Below are positions 1 to 7,992 of a DNA stretch of 43,653 nt, piece by piece; within the stretch, counting starts at the first letter, position 1; each line of letters begins with the position of its first letter. The position numbers and the translations under genes are program-made. The DNA comes from Rhodanobacteraceae bacterium (lineage in GTDB: Bacteria; Pseudomonadota; Gammaproteobacteria; Xanthomonadales; Rhodanobacteraceae), in assembly GCA_025924775.1 (NCBI GenBank), contig JAICHS010000002.1:1-43653 (forward strand), written 5' to 3'. The notes beneath the pieces are model-generated. The model was not told the DNA's origin. It did no database searches and worked only from the letters and a program-made list of their open reading frames with translations.

Positions 1-233
1 AAGAGCAAGCGGCGTGCCAGCCAGTGTAACGTGTCGAGTCAATGGGTTAGATCGCCAGACACGTTGCATGGCACAGATTCGGTGCAATCGTTGCACGCAA
101 ACGGTGATTTAAGTGCCGTCCCGGAGCGTGCGAGGCAAGGCAGCGCGTTGGCGCACCGGCCGACATCGCGGGGGCCGGGCGACGCAGCGATCCGCAAGCC
201 CCGCGCCGGCCGGGCCGTCGCGGGGACGCGCAA
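1..233. other. Intergenic stretch at window start, no gene recognised
   Basis: Short open frames occur on both strands, but none resembles a known protein or has a convincing ribosome binding site. The only structure I see is a GC hairpin next to the csaA stop, listed separately. The left neighbour lies outside the window, so this may be the 3' flank or leader of an unseen gene. Confidence 0.5.
199..225 (-). terminator. GC hairpin downstream of csaA
   Basis: CCCCGCG at 199-205 pairs perfectly with CGCGGGG at 219-225, just past the csaA stop on the minus strand. No T-tract follows in that direction, so it may stabilise the 3' end or be a weak terminator rather than a classic intrinsic one. 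Confidence 0.3.
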
Positions 234-572
234 TCACGCCAGCTTGGCGCCCAGCGGCACCGGCTGGTCGGGCACGCACAGCGCGACGTCGCCGTTGGCG
301 TCGTGGAAACCGGTGACCAGGCATTCGCTCATCAACGGGCCGATCTGCTTCTTCGGAAAGTTGACCACGCCCACGACCAGCTTGCCGACCAGTTCCTCGG
401 GACGGTACAGCCGGGTGATCTGCGCGCTTGATTTGCGGACGCCGATTTCCGCACCGAAGTCCACCTGCAGCACGTAGGCGGGCTTGCGCGCTTCGGCGAA
501 CACGCGCGCGTCAATGATGCGCCCCACGCGCAGTTCCACCCGGGTGAAGTCGTCCCAGCCGATCAATTCCAT
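234..572 (-). CDS. csaA: CsaA-like tRNA-binding-domain protein
   Basis: The 112-residue protein is a single OB-fold tRNA-binding domain of the CsaA/EMAP-II type, and its length fits stand-alone CsaA (about 110 aa). The family signature is visible as VELRVGRI near residues 12-19, followed by the KSSAQIT segment and the closing PVPLGAKLA tail. In other bacteria CsaA is described as an export-related chaperone that binds unfolded proteins, and the fold also binds tRNA. The cellular role here is inferred from the family. The ATG at 572 is preceded by a strong GGAGG; longer in-frame extensions overlap the divergent chaA gene and look unlike coding sequence. It is transcribed away from chaA with only about 30-50 nt between the two starts. 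Confidence 0.88.
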   Translation of the reverse strand: MELIGWDDFTRVELRVGRIIDARVFAEARKPAYVLQVDFGAEIGVRKSSAQITRLYRPEELVGKLVVGVVNFPKKQIGPLMSECLVTGFHDANGDVALCVPDQPVPLGAKLA

Positions 573-621
573 GCAACGCCTCCGTACGGGCATACTAGCT
601 GCCATGCGCGAGGGGCACGAA

Positions 622-1731
622 ATGCGGGCGGCGAAGTCGACGTGGCGCGAGGAATGGCCGCTGCCGGTCGCGCTGGCCACCCTGTTCGCGGGCTGGTGGC
701 TGAAGCCCGTATTTGCAACGGTTGATGCCGCCAATCTCGCGATCGGCGTCGCGTTCATCGCCTTTTTCACCGGCGCGCTGCTCGCGGCCATCCTGGCGAC
801 CCGGCACGCCGAACACCTCGCCGAGCGTTTCGGCGAGCCCTACGGCACGCTGATGTTGACGTTGTCCGCGATCTCGCTGGAGATCGCGACGGTCGTCACC
901 GTGATGCTGCACAACGCCGACAATCCCGCGTTCGGACGCGACACCATGTTTTCGGTGGTGATGATCGTCCTGAACGGCGTCATCGGCATCGCGCTGCTGG
1001 TGGGCGGCCTGCGCCACCACGAGCAGACCTACAACTTGCGCGGCGCCAAGGCCTACCTGAGCCTTTTGATCCCGCTGGCGACGCTGGCGCTGATCTGGCC
1101 GGATTTCACCATCACCACCGGCGAGGGCACGTTCTCGCTGGTCCAGAAGGTGTTCCTGCTGGTGATGTCCCTGCTGATGTACGCGGCGTTCATGGTGATC
1201 CAGACGCGCACCCACACCAGCTTCTTCGTCGCGGAAGGCGAGGCGATGCAACAGGCGCCCGCGCATCCCGAATCGACCCGCGGCTGGCCGTTCCACGCGA
1301 TCCTGCTGGTCGTGTACCTGGTGCTGGTGGTGCTGTTGGCCAAGCTGTTCGCGTTGCCGCTGGAAGCCAGCGTCGCACGGCTCGGGTTGCCGGCCGCACT
1401 CGCGGGCTTCGCGGTGGCGGTGCTGGTGCTGGCGCCGGAAGGCATCGCCGCGATCCGCGCAGCGCGTTACAACCAGATGCAGCGCGCGATGAACATCGGG
1501 CTGGGCACCGCGCTTTCGACGATCGCGCTGACCGTGCCGGCGATTTTGCTGATCGACCTGTTCCTTGGGCGCACGGCGGTGCTGGGCCTTTCGCCCGCCA
1601 ACATGATGATGCTGGTGCTGACCTTCGGCGTGTCGATCCTGACGCTGGGCAGTGGGCGCACCAACGCGATGCAGGGGCTGGTGCACCTGTTGCTGTTCCT
1701 TGCCTACTTCGTGCTGTTCTTTTCGCCGTGA
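622..1731 (+). CDS. chaA: ChaA-type cation/proton antiporter
   Basis: About 369 residues, strongly hydrophobic with roughly ten membrane segments, matching the calcium/sodium:proton antiporter ChaA of the Ca2+/cation antiporter superfamily. The two diagnostic half-repeats are visible: GEPYGTLMLTLSAISLEIAT in the N-terminal half and VLAPEGIAAIRAARYNQMQR in the C-terminal half, each with the membrane-embedded glutamate expected for cation exchange. It should act in the inner membrane, exporting Na+, Ca2+ or K+ in exchange for protons. I prefer the ATG at 622 because GAGGGG lies about 8 nt upstream; the in-frame ATG at 604 has a poorer site. hemJ begins 20 nt downstream, so the two are probably cotranscribed. 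Confidence 0.9.
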   Translation: MRAAKSTWREEWPLPVALATLFAGWWLKPVFATVDAANLAIGVAFIAFFTGALLAAILATRHAEHLAERFGEPYGTLMLTLSAISLEIATVVTVMLHNADNPAFGRDTMFSVVMIVLNGVIGIALLVGGLRHHEQTYNLRGAKAYLSLLIPLATLALIWPDFTITTGEGTFSLVQKVFLLVMSLLMYAAFMVIQTRTHTSFFVAEGEAMQQAPAHPESTRGWPFHAILLVVYLVLVVLLAKLFALPLEASVARLGLPAALAGFAVAVLVLAPEGIAAIRAARYNQMQRAMNIGLGTALSTIALTVPAILLIDLFLGRTAVLGLSPANMMMLVLTFGVSILTLGSGRTNAMQGLVHLLLFLAYFVLFFSP

Positions 1732-1750
1732 CCCGGCGCGGTGGAAACCG

Positions 1751-2173
1751 ATGATGGCCCTCTGGCTGAAAGCCTTCCACATCATTGGCGTGGTCACCTG
1801 GTTCGCCGGGTTGTTCTACCTGCCGCGATTGTTCGTGTACCACGCGGAGGCCACCGAGCCCGCGGTCCGCGAGCGGCTGCAGACCATGGAGCGCCGCCTG
1901 CTGGTGATGACCCACATCGGCGGCGCGCTCGCGCTTGCGTTCGGCATCGCCACGCTGGCGGCCGAACCGTTCTACCTCAAGGCCGGCTGGCTGCACGTGA
2001 AGCTGGCGCTGGTGTTGTTGCTGGTGCTCTACCACGGCCTACTGGTGAAGCTGGTACGTGATTTCGCGCACGATCGTTGCGGCTGGTCGTCGCGGGCGCT
2101 GCGCGGATTCAACGAGATACCCAGCGTGCTGCTGCTGGCGATCGTGATCCTGGCCGTAGTCAAACCATTTTGA
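1751..2173 (+). CDS. hemJ: Protoporphyrinogen IX oxidase, HemJ type
   Basis: The 140-residue protein has four predicted transmembrane helices and matches HemJ (formerly UPF0093) along its whole length. The hallmark N-terminus AFHIIGVVTWFAGLFYLPRL is followed by VYHAEATEP, and the C-terminal half contains the KLALVLLLVLYHG helix. HemJ oxidises protoporphyrinogen IX to protoporphyrin IX, the penultimate step of heme synthesis, in the inner membrane of bacteria lacking HemG or HemY. The conserved histidine near residue 10 is present. Two consecutive ATGs (1751 and 1754) are possible starts. The gene follows chaA by 20 nt with no terminator visible between them. Confidence 0.92.
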   Translation: MMALWLKAFHIIGVVTWFAGLFYLPRLFVYHAEATEPAVRERLQTMERRLLVMTHIGGALALAFGIATLAAEPFYLKAGWLHVKLALVLLLVLYHGLLVKLVRDFAHDRCGWSSRALRGFNEIPSVLLLAIVILAVVKPF

Positions 2174-2347
2174 ACGCGATTGATTCGTGGCCGCCGCTGC
2201 ACGGCGCGGCGGTTCGCCGGCCTGCACCAATCGCCGCGCCCACGCTGCGGTGTGACGGCAGGCAACCGCCCGGATGTACCCTGATTTTCCGCAACGGCTG
2301 CTGCGAGCAAACGCTGGTCTGGACACTCCTGCGCCACGCCGGCTTGC

Positions 2348-2353
2348 TATAGT
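2348..2353 (+). promoter_or_regulatory. Candidate -10 box upstream of the signalling pair
   Basis: TATAGT matches the sigma-70 -10 consensus at five of six bases and lies 26 nt before the response regulator start. No good -35 is found at normal spacing (TGGACA at 2320-2325 is too far away), so the promoter is tentative. The preceding gap 2174-2347 holds nothing else I recognise. Confidence 0.28.
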
Positions 2354-2379
2354 TTTGTCCGAGCGGGGGAATCATCTTG

Positions 2380-4917
2380 ATGACATCGCAATCACCCAAG
2401 CAGGATCCGGGGCCGGAGCTGCAGGAGGCCTTTCGCCGGCACCTGCCGCAGCGCCTGCGCACGTTGTTGCGGCGCACCCGGGCGCAGTGCCGGGGTGGCT
2501 GGGACTGCAACGTGTTGCGCGCGCTGCACGGCGAGATCGCGATGCTGGCCGGGGCTTGCGGCCGCCATGGCATGCTGGAAACCGGCGAGCGCCTGCTGGC
2601 GCTGGAGTCGGCGCTGGCGCTGCCGATGGCCAGGCACGACGTGCCCGACGCGGTCACTTCCGCCCGCATTGACAGCTTGCTGGACAGTTTGCGCCCGCAT
2701 TTGCAGGACGCCGCGCCGGGTTTGGCACCGGTGGGGCGGGGACTGGGGGTGACGCCAGTGGGCGCGCACGATCCATTCCCGCGTTGCGAGGTGCCGCCGG
2801 ACCGCTACTGGCTGCGGCTTGGCATCGCCGACATCCCCGGAGCCGCCACGGGTGCGGCCAACCAGTCCGAGCCGGTGGCTGCGGACCCACCCGCGCCGGT
2901 GGATGCGCCGCACGGTCCATGCGTGCGCATCGTCAACGACGACGATCCCGTGGTCACCCAATTGCTGTTGCGGCTGGAGCAGCAAGGTTGCGACGTGGCG
3001 TTGGTCGAGCGCATCGACGATCTGGCCGAACTGCTGCCGCGCACGCCGCCCGACCTCGCCATCGTGGTTGCGGATGCGCACACCGTGCTCGCTGCGTTGG
3101 CCGCGGCGTTGCAGGCTGCCCGGCACGATCCGGCGCGGCAGCGCACGCGCCTGTTGATGCTGCTGCAAGGGGCCACCGTCGAATTGCAGTTGCGCGCACT
3201 GCGCGCCGGGGCTGATCGTTGCGTTGCGCTGCCGGCCACGCCGGAGGACGTGGTCCGCGCGGCACTGGAGCTGGCCAGCGTGGAGCACGCGAGCGCGTTT
3301 CGGGTCCTGATCGTCGATGACGACGCGGCGCAGGCGTTGTTCGCGCAGGCCATTCTGCGCCACGCCGGCATGGAAACCCTGATCCTGGGCGAGTCGCTGG
3401 CGGTGCTGGACGAGCTGGACCGGTTCCGGCCCGACCTGTTGCTGCTGGACCTCAACATGCCCGATTGCGACGGCTTCGAGCTGACCGCGTTGATCCGCGA
3501 GCGCGACGGCTACCTCAACACGCCGATCGTGTTCCTGTCGGGCGACCAGGACGAAGAGCGCCAATTTGCCGCGCTGGACGCCGGTGGCGACGACTTCCTG
3601 ATCAAGCCGATTCGGCCCATGCACCTGGTTGCCGCGGTGACCAACCGCGTGCGGCGCGCGCGGCTGGCGGCTGCGCGCATGCGGCAGCGGCGCCGGCGCG
3701 ATGCCGGCACTGGCCTCAACGAGCGCGCGCAGGTGCTGGATGCCGTGTCCGAGCACCTTGCCGCCAGCGGCAGCCGGGCGGCGCCAGGTGGCTTGCTCGC
3801 GGTCGAAGTGGACGATGCCCCCGCCTTGCGCGGCTACCTCGGCCTGGCGGCGTTCGACCAGTTGCTCGGTCAGGTCGGCGCTTTCATCGCGGGCCACGTA
3901 CGCGCGGGCTGCATGACCGCGCGCCATGGCAACTCGGGGTATCTGGTGTTTGCCCCCACCCACGACGAAGCCGGACTGGCGACGCTGGCGGGTGAGCTGC
4001 TCGAGGCCGCGCGGGAATCACGCTTTGGCGCGCAGGCGTCCGCGGTACGCCTGGTGTGTGCCGTGTGCGCGTTCGACGCGTCCAGCAGCGAAACGGCGCA
4101 GGCGCTGGCGGCGGTGGAACGCACCCTGGCCTGGGCGCGGACACACCCCGAGCAGGTTGCGCTCCATTCGCGGCTGGGCGCGGATCCCGACTCGATCACC
4201 CAGCGCCTAGCCACGGCGCTGGCCACCGAGTCCTTCGGGCTGGCCTTCCAGCCGGTCATTCCGATCCACGGCGCGGCCGATCCGCAGTACCAGGCACTGC
4301 TGCGCCTGCGCACCGGTACCCGCGAATACGTGGCCGCCGAGCTGGTGCCCGTGGCCGTCCGCACCGGGACGATCGCCGCCATCGATGCGTGGGTGGTGCG
4401 GCGTTGTGCCGCGATCCTGGCCGAGCGCCGGCGCGAGGGTGATCCGGTGCACCTGTTCGCCAGCCAGTCGCTGACCGGCTGGCGCGACGCCGGACGGGTG
4501 GCTGAACTGCGCGCGGCGCTGGCGGAAGCGGGCGTCCAGGCCGATTCGCTGGTGCTGGAATTCCAGGCCGAGGAGGTGCGCCACGACATGCGCACGCTGA
4601 TCGGGCTGGCGCCGGCCTTGCGCGCCGCCGACGTGCGCCTGTCGCTGGCCGGGGCGGACGCCGACGCGGTTGCGGCGGGCTGGATCGAGCACCTGCCGCT
4701 GGACTACGTGAAACTGGCGGCCGCGCTCGATCCTGCAGTTGCAGCGAGCGTGGTGGACGCCGCGCATGCGCGTGGCCTGCGGGTGGTGGCGCCGTGCGTG
4801 GAAACGCTGGCGCAGGTCGAGCGCCTGCGGGAAATCCGCGTCGACCTTTTGCAGGGCAATTACTTCCGTCCGCCCGCGCGTGAGCTGGGCGCCGCGCTAC
4901 CACCGGCGGAGGCCTGA
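2380..4917 (+). CDS. Response regulator with degenerate GGDEF and EAL domains
   Basis: An 845-residue cytoplasmic regulator. Residues 1-110 form an Hpt-like helical region with a possible phosphohistidine at H50 (LRALHGEIAML). Residues 182-300 are a receiver-like fold lacking the acceptor Asp. Residues 307-425 are a full receiver with D313-D315, acceptor D357, S387 and K409. Residues 441-600 form a GGDEF fold whose signature is replaced by GNSGY (517-521). Residues 605-840 form an EAL fold with QALLR instead of EALLR, no DDFGTG-type loop (SLAGADADA) and KLAA instead of KLD, although QGNYFRPP is retained. By family knowledge neither cyclase nor phosphodiesterase activity is expected; a c-di-GMP receptor or scaffold, as in FimX-like proteins, is my inference. 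TTG at 2377 is an alternative start. The kinase gene follows after 2 nt. Confidence 0.88.
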   Translation: MTSQSPKQDPGPELQEAFRRHLPQRLRTLLRRTRAQCRGGWDCNVLRALHGEIAMLAGACGRHGMLETGERLLALESALALPMARHDVPDAVTSARIDSLLDSLRPHLQDAAPGLAPVGRGLGVTPVGAHDPFPRCEVPPDRYWLRLGIADIPGAATGAANQSEPVAADPPAPVDAPHGPCVRIVNDDDPVVTQLLLRLEQQGCDVALVERIDDLAELLPRTPPDLAIVVADAHTVLAALAAALQAARHDPARQRTRLLMLLQGATVELQLRALRAGADRCVALPATPEDVVRAALELASVEHASAFRVLIVDDDAAQALFAQAILRHAGMETLILGESLAVLDELDRFRPDLLLLDLNMPDCDGFELTALIRERDGYLNTPIVFLSGDQDEERQFAALDAGGDDFLIKPIRPMHLVAAVTNRVRRARLAAARMRQRRRRDAGTGLNERAQVLDAVSEHLAASGSRAAPGGLLAVEVDDAPALRGYLGLAAFDQLLGQVGAFIAGHVRAGCMTARHGNSGYLVFAPTHDEAGLATLAGELLEAARESRFGAQASAVRLVCAVCAFDASSSETAQALAAVERTLAWARTHPEQVALHSRLGADPDSITQRLATALATESFGLAFQPVIPIHGAADPQYQALLRLRTGTREYVAAELVPVAVRTGTIAAIDAWVVRRCAAILAERRREGDPVHLFASQSLTGWRDAGRVAELRAALAEAGVQADSLVLEFQAEEVRHDMRTLIGLAPALRAADVRLSLAGADADAVAAGWIEHLPLDYVKLAAALDPAVAASVVDAAHARGLRVVAPCVETLAQVERLREIRVDLLQGNYFRPPARELGAALPPAEA

Positions 4918-4919
4918 CC

Positions 4920-7235
4920 TTGGCCACGCCGCGTTCCGGATTGCTTGCCGCCTGGCCCCGCTGGGTTGCCAGCGCCGCGCTGGTGACGGCCGGCGCATTG
5001 GGCGTGCTGTGGGTGCCGGCGCCCCAGGTGTTCGCGGTGTGGCTGGCGTTGGGGGTGGCGCTGGTGTGCGTATGGGTCGTGCGCGGGGCGCCTTCGGCCG
5101 AGTCCGAGCGCGTCAACATGGCGCCGCAGGTGCCCGACCCGGTCGATGTCGCGATGCGCACGCGGCTGGCATCGGCACAATCGGAACTGTCCTCGCTGCG
5201 CGGGGTGCAGCGCGAGTTGCTGGCGGCCAAGCAGGGTGCGGAGGCCGCGATGCTGGCCAAGAGCGAATTCCTGGCCAGCATGAGCCACGAGATCCGCACG
5301 CCGTTGAACGGCATCCTGCCGCTGCTCGACATCGTGCTGGGCACCGACCTGTCGCCGGTGCAGCGCGAATACCTGGTGACGGCCAATGCCTCCGCCAAGG
5401 AATTGCTGCGCATCGTCGACGACATCCTCGACTACTCGAAGGCCGAGGCCGGCAAGCTCGTCATCGAGTCGGTCAGCATCAACATCCGCGACCTGGTGGA
5501 CAGCGTCAAGCGGCTGCTGGAAAAGCCCGCCGAAGCCAAGGGCCTGGCCATGCGCGCGGTGGTGGACGCCGATGTGCGGCCGGTGGTGCGCGGCGATCCG
5601 ATGCGGGTGCGCCAGATCCTCACCAACCTGATGAGCAACGCCATCAAGTTCACCCAGCGCGGCGGCGTGTCGGTGCGGGTCAGCAAGCGCAACGACACCG
5701 AAACGCAGCACGAGCTGCTGTTCGCGGTGCGCGATACCGGCATCGGTCTTGCGGCCGATGCGGCGGCGCGGCTGTTCCAGCCGTTCACGCAAGCGGACGC
5801 GTCGGTGACGCGGCGCTATGGCGGCACTGGCCTCGGGCTGACCATCTGCAAAAAGCTTGTGGACCTGATGGGCGGCCGCATCGGGGTGCGCTCCGAGCCG
5901 GGCCGCGGCTCGGTGTTCTGGTTCACGGTGCCGTTTGAAAAGGCGCCCGGCGACATCGCGGGCGGGCACCGCGGTCTGGCGGGTGCGCGGACCCTGCTGG
6001 TGGCCAGCCCGCAGCGCGCGCAGGCCATCATGCCGGTGCTGGCGACGCTGGAACTCGATATCACGCACATGGCCGACGCGGCGGCTGCGCTGGCGCGCGT
6101 GCGCCAGGCCGCGCCGCTGGGGGACAGTTTCAACTACGAGTTGCTGGTGGTGGATGCCACCAGCGCGATCGGAGACGCGTCTGCATTGCTGCAAGGCGTG
6201 CTGCACGACCATCAACTGGACAAGCTGCGGCTGCTGGCGCTGGGGCTTGCCGCTGCACCTGCTGCGCGGGTCCATGCCACCGCCGCGCGCGTGGATGACG
6301 CGGTCCTGCGCCAGACCGTGCGCAACGCGTTTGGCCTGGGGCCTCCGGTGCGCACGCAGCCCGTGTTGGCGGCGCCGCTCATGCCGCCCATCGAGGAAGT
6401 CGACACCAGGCAGCCGCTGGCCGGCCGGGTACTGCTGGTCGAAGACCATCCAGTCAACCAGAAGGTCGCGCAAAAACTGCTGGAGCGCCTGGGCTTGACC
6501 GTGGAAGTTGCCGACAACGGCGAAATCGCGCTCGACAAGCTGCGCCAGCAGGACTACGCGATGGTGCTGATGGACTGCCAGATGCCGGTGCTCGACGGCT
6601 ACAGCGCGACCCGACGGCTGCGCGAAATCGAGAGTGCGCAAGGTGGGCCGCGCATGCCGGTCATCGCCATGACCGCGCATGCGATGTCGGGCGATCGCGA
6701 ACGCTGCCTGCAGGCGGGGATGGACGATTACCTGTCCAAGCCGCTGGACCGCCAGCTGTTGGCACAGACCTTGGCACGCTGGATGCAGCGTTCTCCGCAC
6801 GCCGCCGCGGCGGCTCCCGCGGCGCCCACCACGCCTGCCACCACCACCACTACCGCCACTACCGCTGCCCCTGCCATGACCACACCGCCGCCCCCGGACA
6901 CGCTCGACGCCGCCACGCTGGTTGACCTGGAAGACATCATGGGCGACGAACTGGTCACGCTGGTCGATGCCTACCTGAGCGATGGCGATACGCGCATGCA
7001 GAACCTGCACGAAGCCGCCGCGCGGGGCGACAGCGTCGAAGTGGGCAAGCTTGCACACTCGCTGAAATCATCCAGCGCCAACCTGGGCGCGATGCCGTTG
7101 TCCACGCGTGCACGCCAGGTCGAAGAAGCCGCGCGCAACGGCACGCTGGCCAATCCCGCCGACAGCGTGGCCGCACTCGAGAAGTTGTATGCCAACGCCG
7201 CGGCGGCGCTGCGGCAGCGCTACAACCGGACGTAA
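4920..7235 (+). CDS. Hybrid sensor histidine kinase with REC and Hpt domains
   Basis: A 771-residue inner-membrane hybrid kinase. Two transmembrane helices (about 18-36 and 37-55) have almost no periplasmic loop. A short coiled coil leads to the HisKA domain with H123 in MSHEIRTPLN, then the HATPase with N240, DTGIG at 272-276 and GGTGLGL at 301-307. Residues 350-470 look like a receiver without the acidic pocket. Residues 503-620 are a complete receiver (E508/D509, D552, K607). An Ala/Thr/Pro linker (625-660) joins a C-terminal Hpt with H713 in AHSLKSSSANLG. This is a full phosphorelay on one chain. No sensor domain is visible, so it may sense the membrane or a partner. The TTG start is supported by GGAGG 7 nt upstream and by the tight coupling to the preceding regulator, its likely partner. 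Confidence 0.92.
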   Translation: MATPRSGLLAAWPRWVASAALVTAGALGVLWVPAPQVFAVWLALGVALVCVWVVRGAPSAESERVNMAPQVPDPVDVAMRTRLASAQSELSSLRGVQRELLAAKQGAEAAMLAKSEFLASMSHEIRTPLNGILPLLDIVLGTDLSPVQREYLVTANASAKELLRIVDDILDYSKAEAGKLVIESVSINIRDLVDSVKRLLEKPAEAKGLAMRAVVDADVRPVVRGDPMRVRQILTNLMSNAIKFTQRGGVSVRVSKRNDTETQHELLFAVRDTGIGLAADAAARLFQPFTQADASVTRRYGGTGLGLTICKKLVDLMGGRIGVRSEPGRGSVFWFTVPFEKAPGDIAGGHRGLAGARTLLVASPQRAQAIMPVLATLELDITHMADAAAALARVRQAAPLGDSFNYELLVVDATSAIGDASALLQGVLHDHQLDKLRLLALGLAAAPAARVHATAARVDDAVLRQTVRNAFGLGPPVRTQPVLAAPLMPPIEEVDTRQPLAGRVLLVEDHPVNQKVAQKLLERLGLTVEVADNGEIALDKLRQQDYAMVLMDCQMPVLDGYSATRRLREIESAQGGPRMPVIAMTAHAMSGDRERCLQAGMDDYLSKPLDRQLLAQTLARWMQRSPHAAAAAPAAPTTPATTTTTATTAAPAMTTPPPPDTLDAATLVDLEDIMGDELVTLVDAYLSDGDTRMQNLHEAAARGDSVEVGKLAHSLKSSSANLGAMPLSTRARQVEEAARNGTLANPADSVAALEKLYANAAAALRQRYNRT

Positions 7236-7241
7236 GCGTTT

Positions 7242-7267
7242 CGCGCGCTTCGCGCGCGATCGCGCGC
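7242..7267. terminator. GC palindromes between convergent genes
   Basis: A perfect 16-nt palindrome, GCGCGCGATCGCGCGC, occupies 7252-7267, and a second CGCGCG/CGCGCG pairing sits just before it. They lie 7 nt after the kinase stop, in the gap before the convergent cysteine hydrolase gene. There is no T-run, so termination activity is only a possibility. Confidence 0.35.
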
Positions 7268-7293
7268 CCATGAAAAGCCCCACAACGCGCGGT

Positions 7294-7315
7294 TCGTAGG
7301 GCCAGCCTGCTGGCG
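7294..7315 (+). repeat. REP-like GTAG palindrome
   Basis: GTAGG is followed by GCCAGC, a CT loop, GCTGGC and a closing GAC. This is the layout of the GTAG-type repetitive extragenic palindromes known from Stenotrophomonas and relatives. The same architecture recurs inside hrpB at 35407-35429. Confidence 0.6.
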
Positions 7316-7453
7316 ACCCGCATCCTCGCAGCCGGTTCATTCATGGCCCGCTTTCGCAGGGCCGGTGACAACCCGCCGGTTATGCAGCACCTGACGGGAC
7401 GCACGGCACGGCTCCCCCGTGCGTTGCAACCGCGCGCTCAAGGGCGGACGGCT

Positions 7454-7972
7454 TCACTCCGCTTGGGCAAAGCGCACGGCTTCGGAGGGCAGCGACCGCA
7501 CGCGGCCTGCCTGCGCCCGAAAATTCCGCAAGATCCGGTTGTGGTGACGCACGATTTGTTCGCCGGAGAGGTATTCATGGTCGACCGTTGTGTGTGCGTC
7601 GCTTGCCAGTTGCACGTCGTAGCCAAGTGACGCAGCCCGCCGGCAGGTGGTGTCGACGCAGTAGTCGGTCTGCATGCCGCACACCACGAGCCGCGTGATG
7701 GCCCGCTCGCGCAGCAGCGCATGCAGCTCCGTCCCGAGGAAGGCGTCGCAGTAGTCCTTGTCGACGTGCAGATCGGCTGGCAGTTGCGGAAGGCTTGCAT
7801 CCAGCGTTCCGTCCGGCTCCACGCGCCGGTCGCGGATGTATACCACCGTGGCACCCGACTGCCTTGCGTTTGCGATCAGGCGCTTGACGCTGTCAAGGAA
7901 CCCCTGTGCGTTCCAGGGACCCTCATCCAGCAGGCTGCGCTGGACATCGATGATCAACAGGGCGGTTGCCAT
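7454..7972 (-). CDS. Isochorismatase-family cysteine hydrolase
   Basis: The 172-residue protein has the isochorismatase-like alpha/beta hydrolase fold. The first catalytic Asp is in LLIIDVQRSLL near the N-terminus, and the conserved CGMQTDYCVDTTCRRA block supplies the nucleophilic Cys and the adjacent helix. The family hydrolyses amides or vinyl ethers (nicotinamidase, N-carbamoylsarcosine amidase, isochorismatase). The substrate cannot be told from sequence; the Asp-Lys-Cys triad layout favours an amidase-like enzyme. AGGAG lies about 7 nt upstream of the ATG at 7972. It starts 20 nt after the bfr stop on the same strand and is probably cotranscribed with bfr. Confidence 0.88.
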   Translation of the reverse strand: MATALLIIDVQRSLLDEGPWNAQGFLDSVKRLIANARQSGATVVYIRDRRVEPDGTLDASLPQLPADLHVDKDYCDAFLGTELHALLRERAITRLVVCGMQTDYCVDTTCRRAASLGYDVQLASDAHTTVDHEYLSGEQIVRHHNRILRNFRAQAGRVRSLPSEAVRFAQAE

Positions 7973-7992
7973 GGCGGCTCCTGAGGGCGAAT

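Noticed and set aside
595..1797. Long open frame antisense to chaA (about 400 codons)
   Set aside because: Its product is rich in Gln, His and Arg, which is typical of a GC-rich shadow frame. chaA on the other strand has clear family motifs.
2392..3963. Long antisense open frame inside the response regulator
   Set aside because: No recognisable domain and biased composition; the opposite strand encodes intact receiver motifs.
2377..4917. Active diguanylate cyclase/phosphodiesterase
   Set aside because: The GGDEF and EAL signature residues are substituted at the catalytic positions, so an enzymatic call is not supported.
4860..7058. 732-codon antisense open frame across the hybrid kinase
   Set aside because: Low-complexity His/Arg/Gln composition and no ribosome binding site; the kinase motifs on the plus strand are complete.
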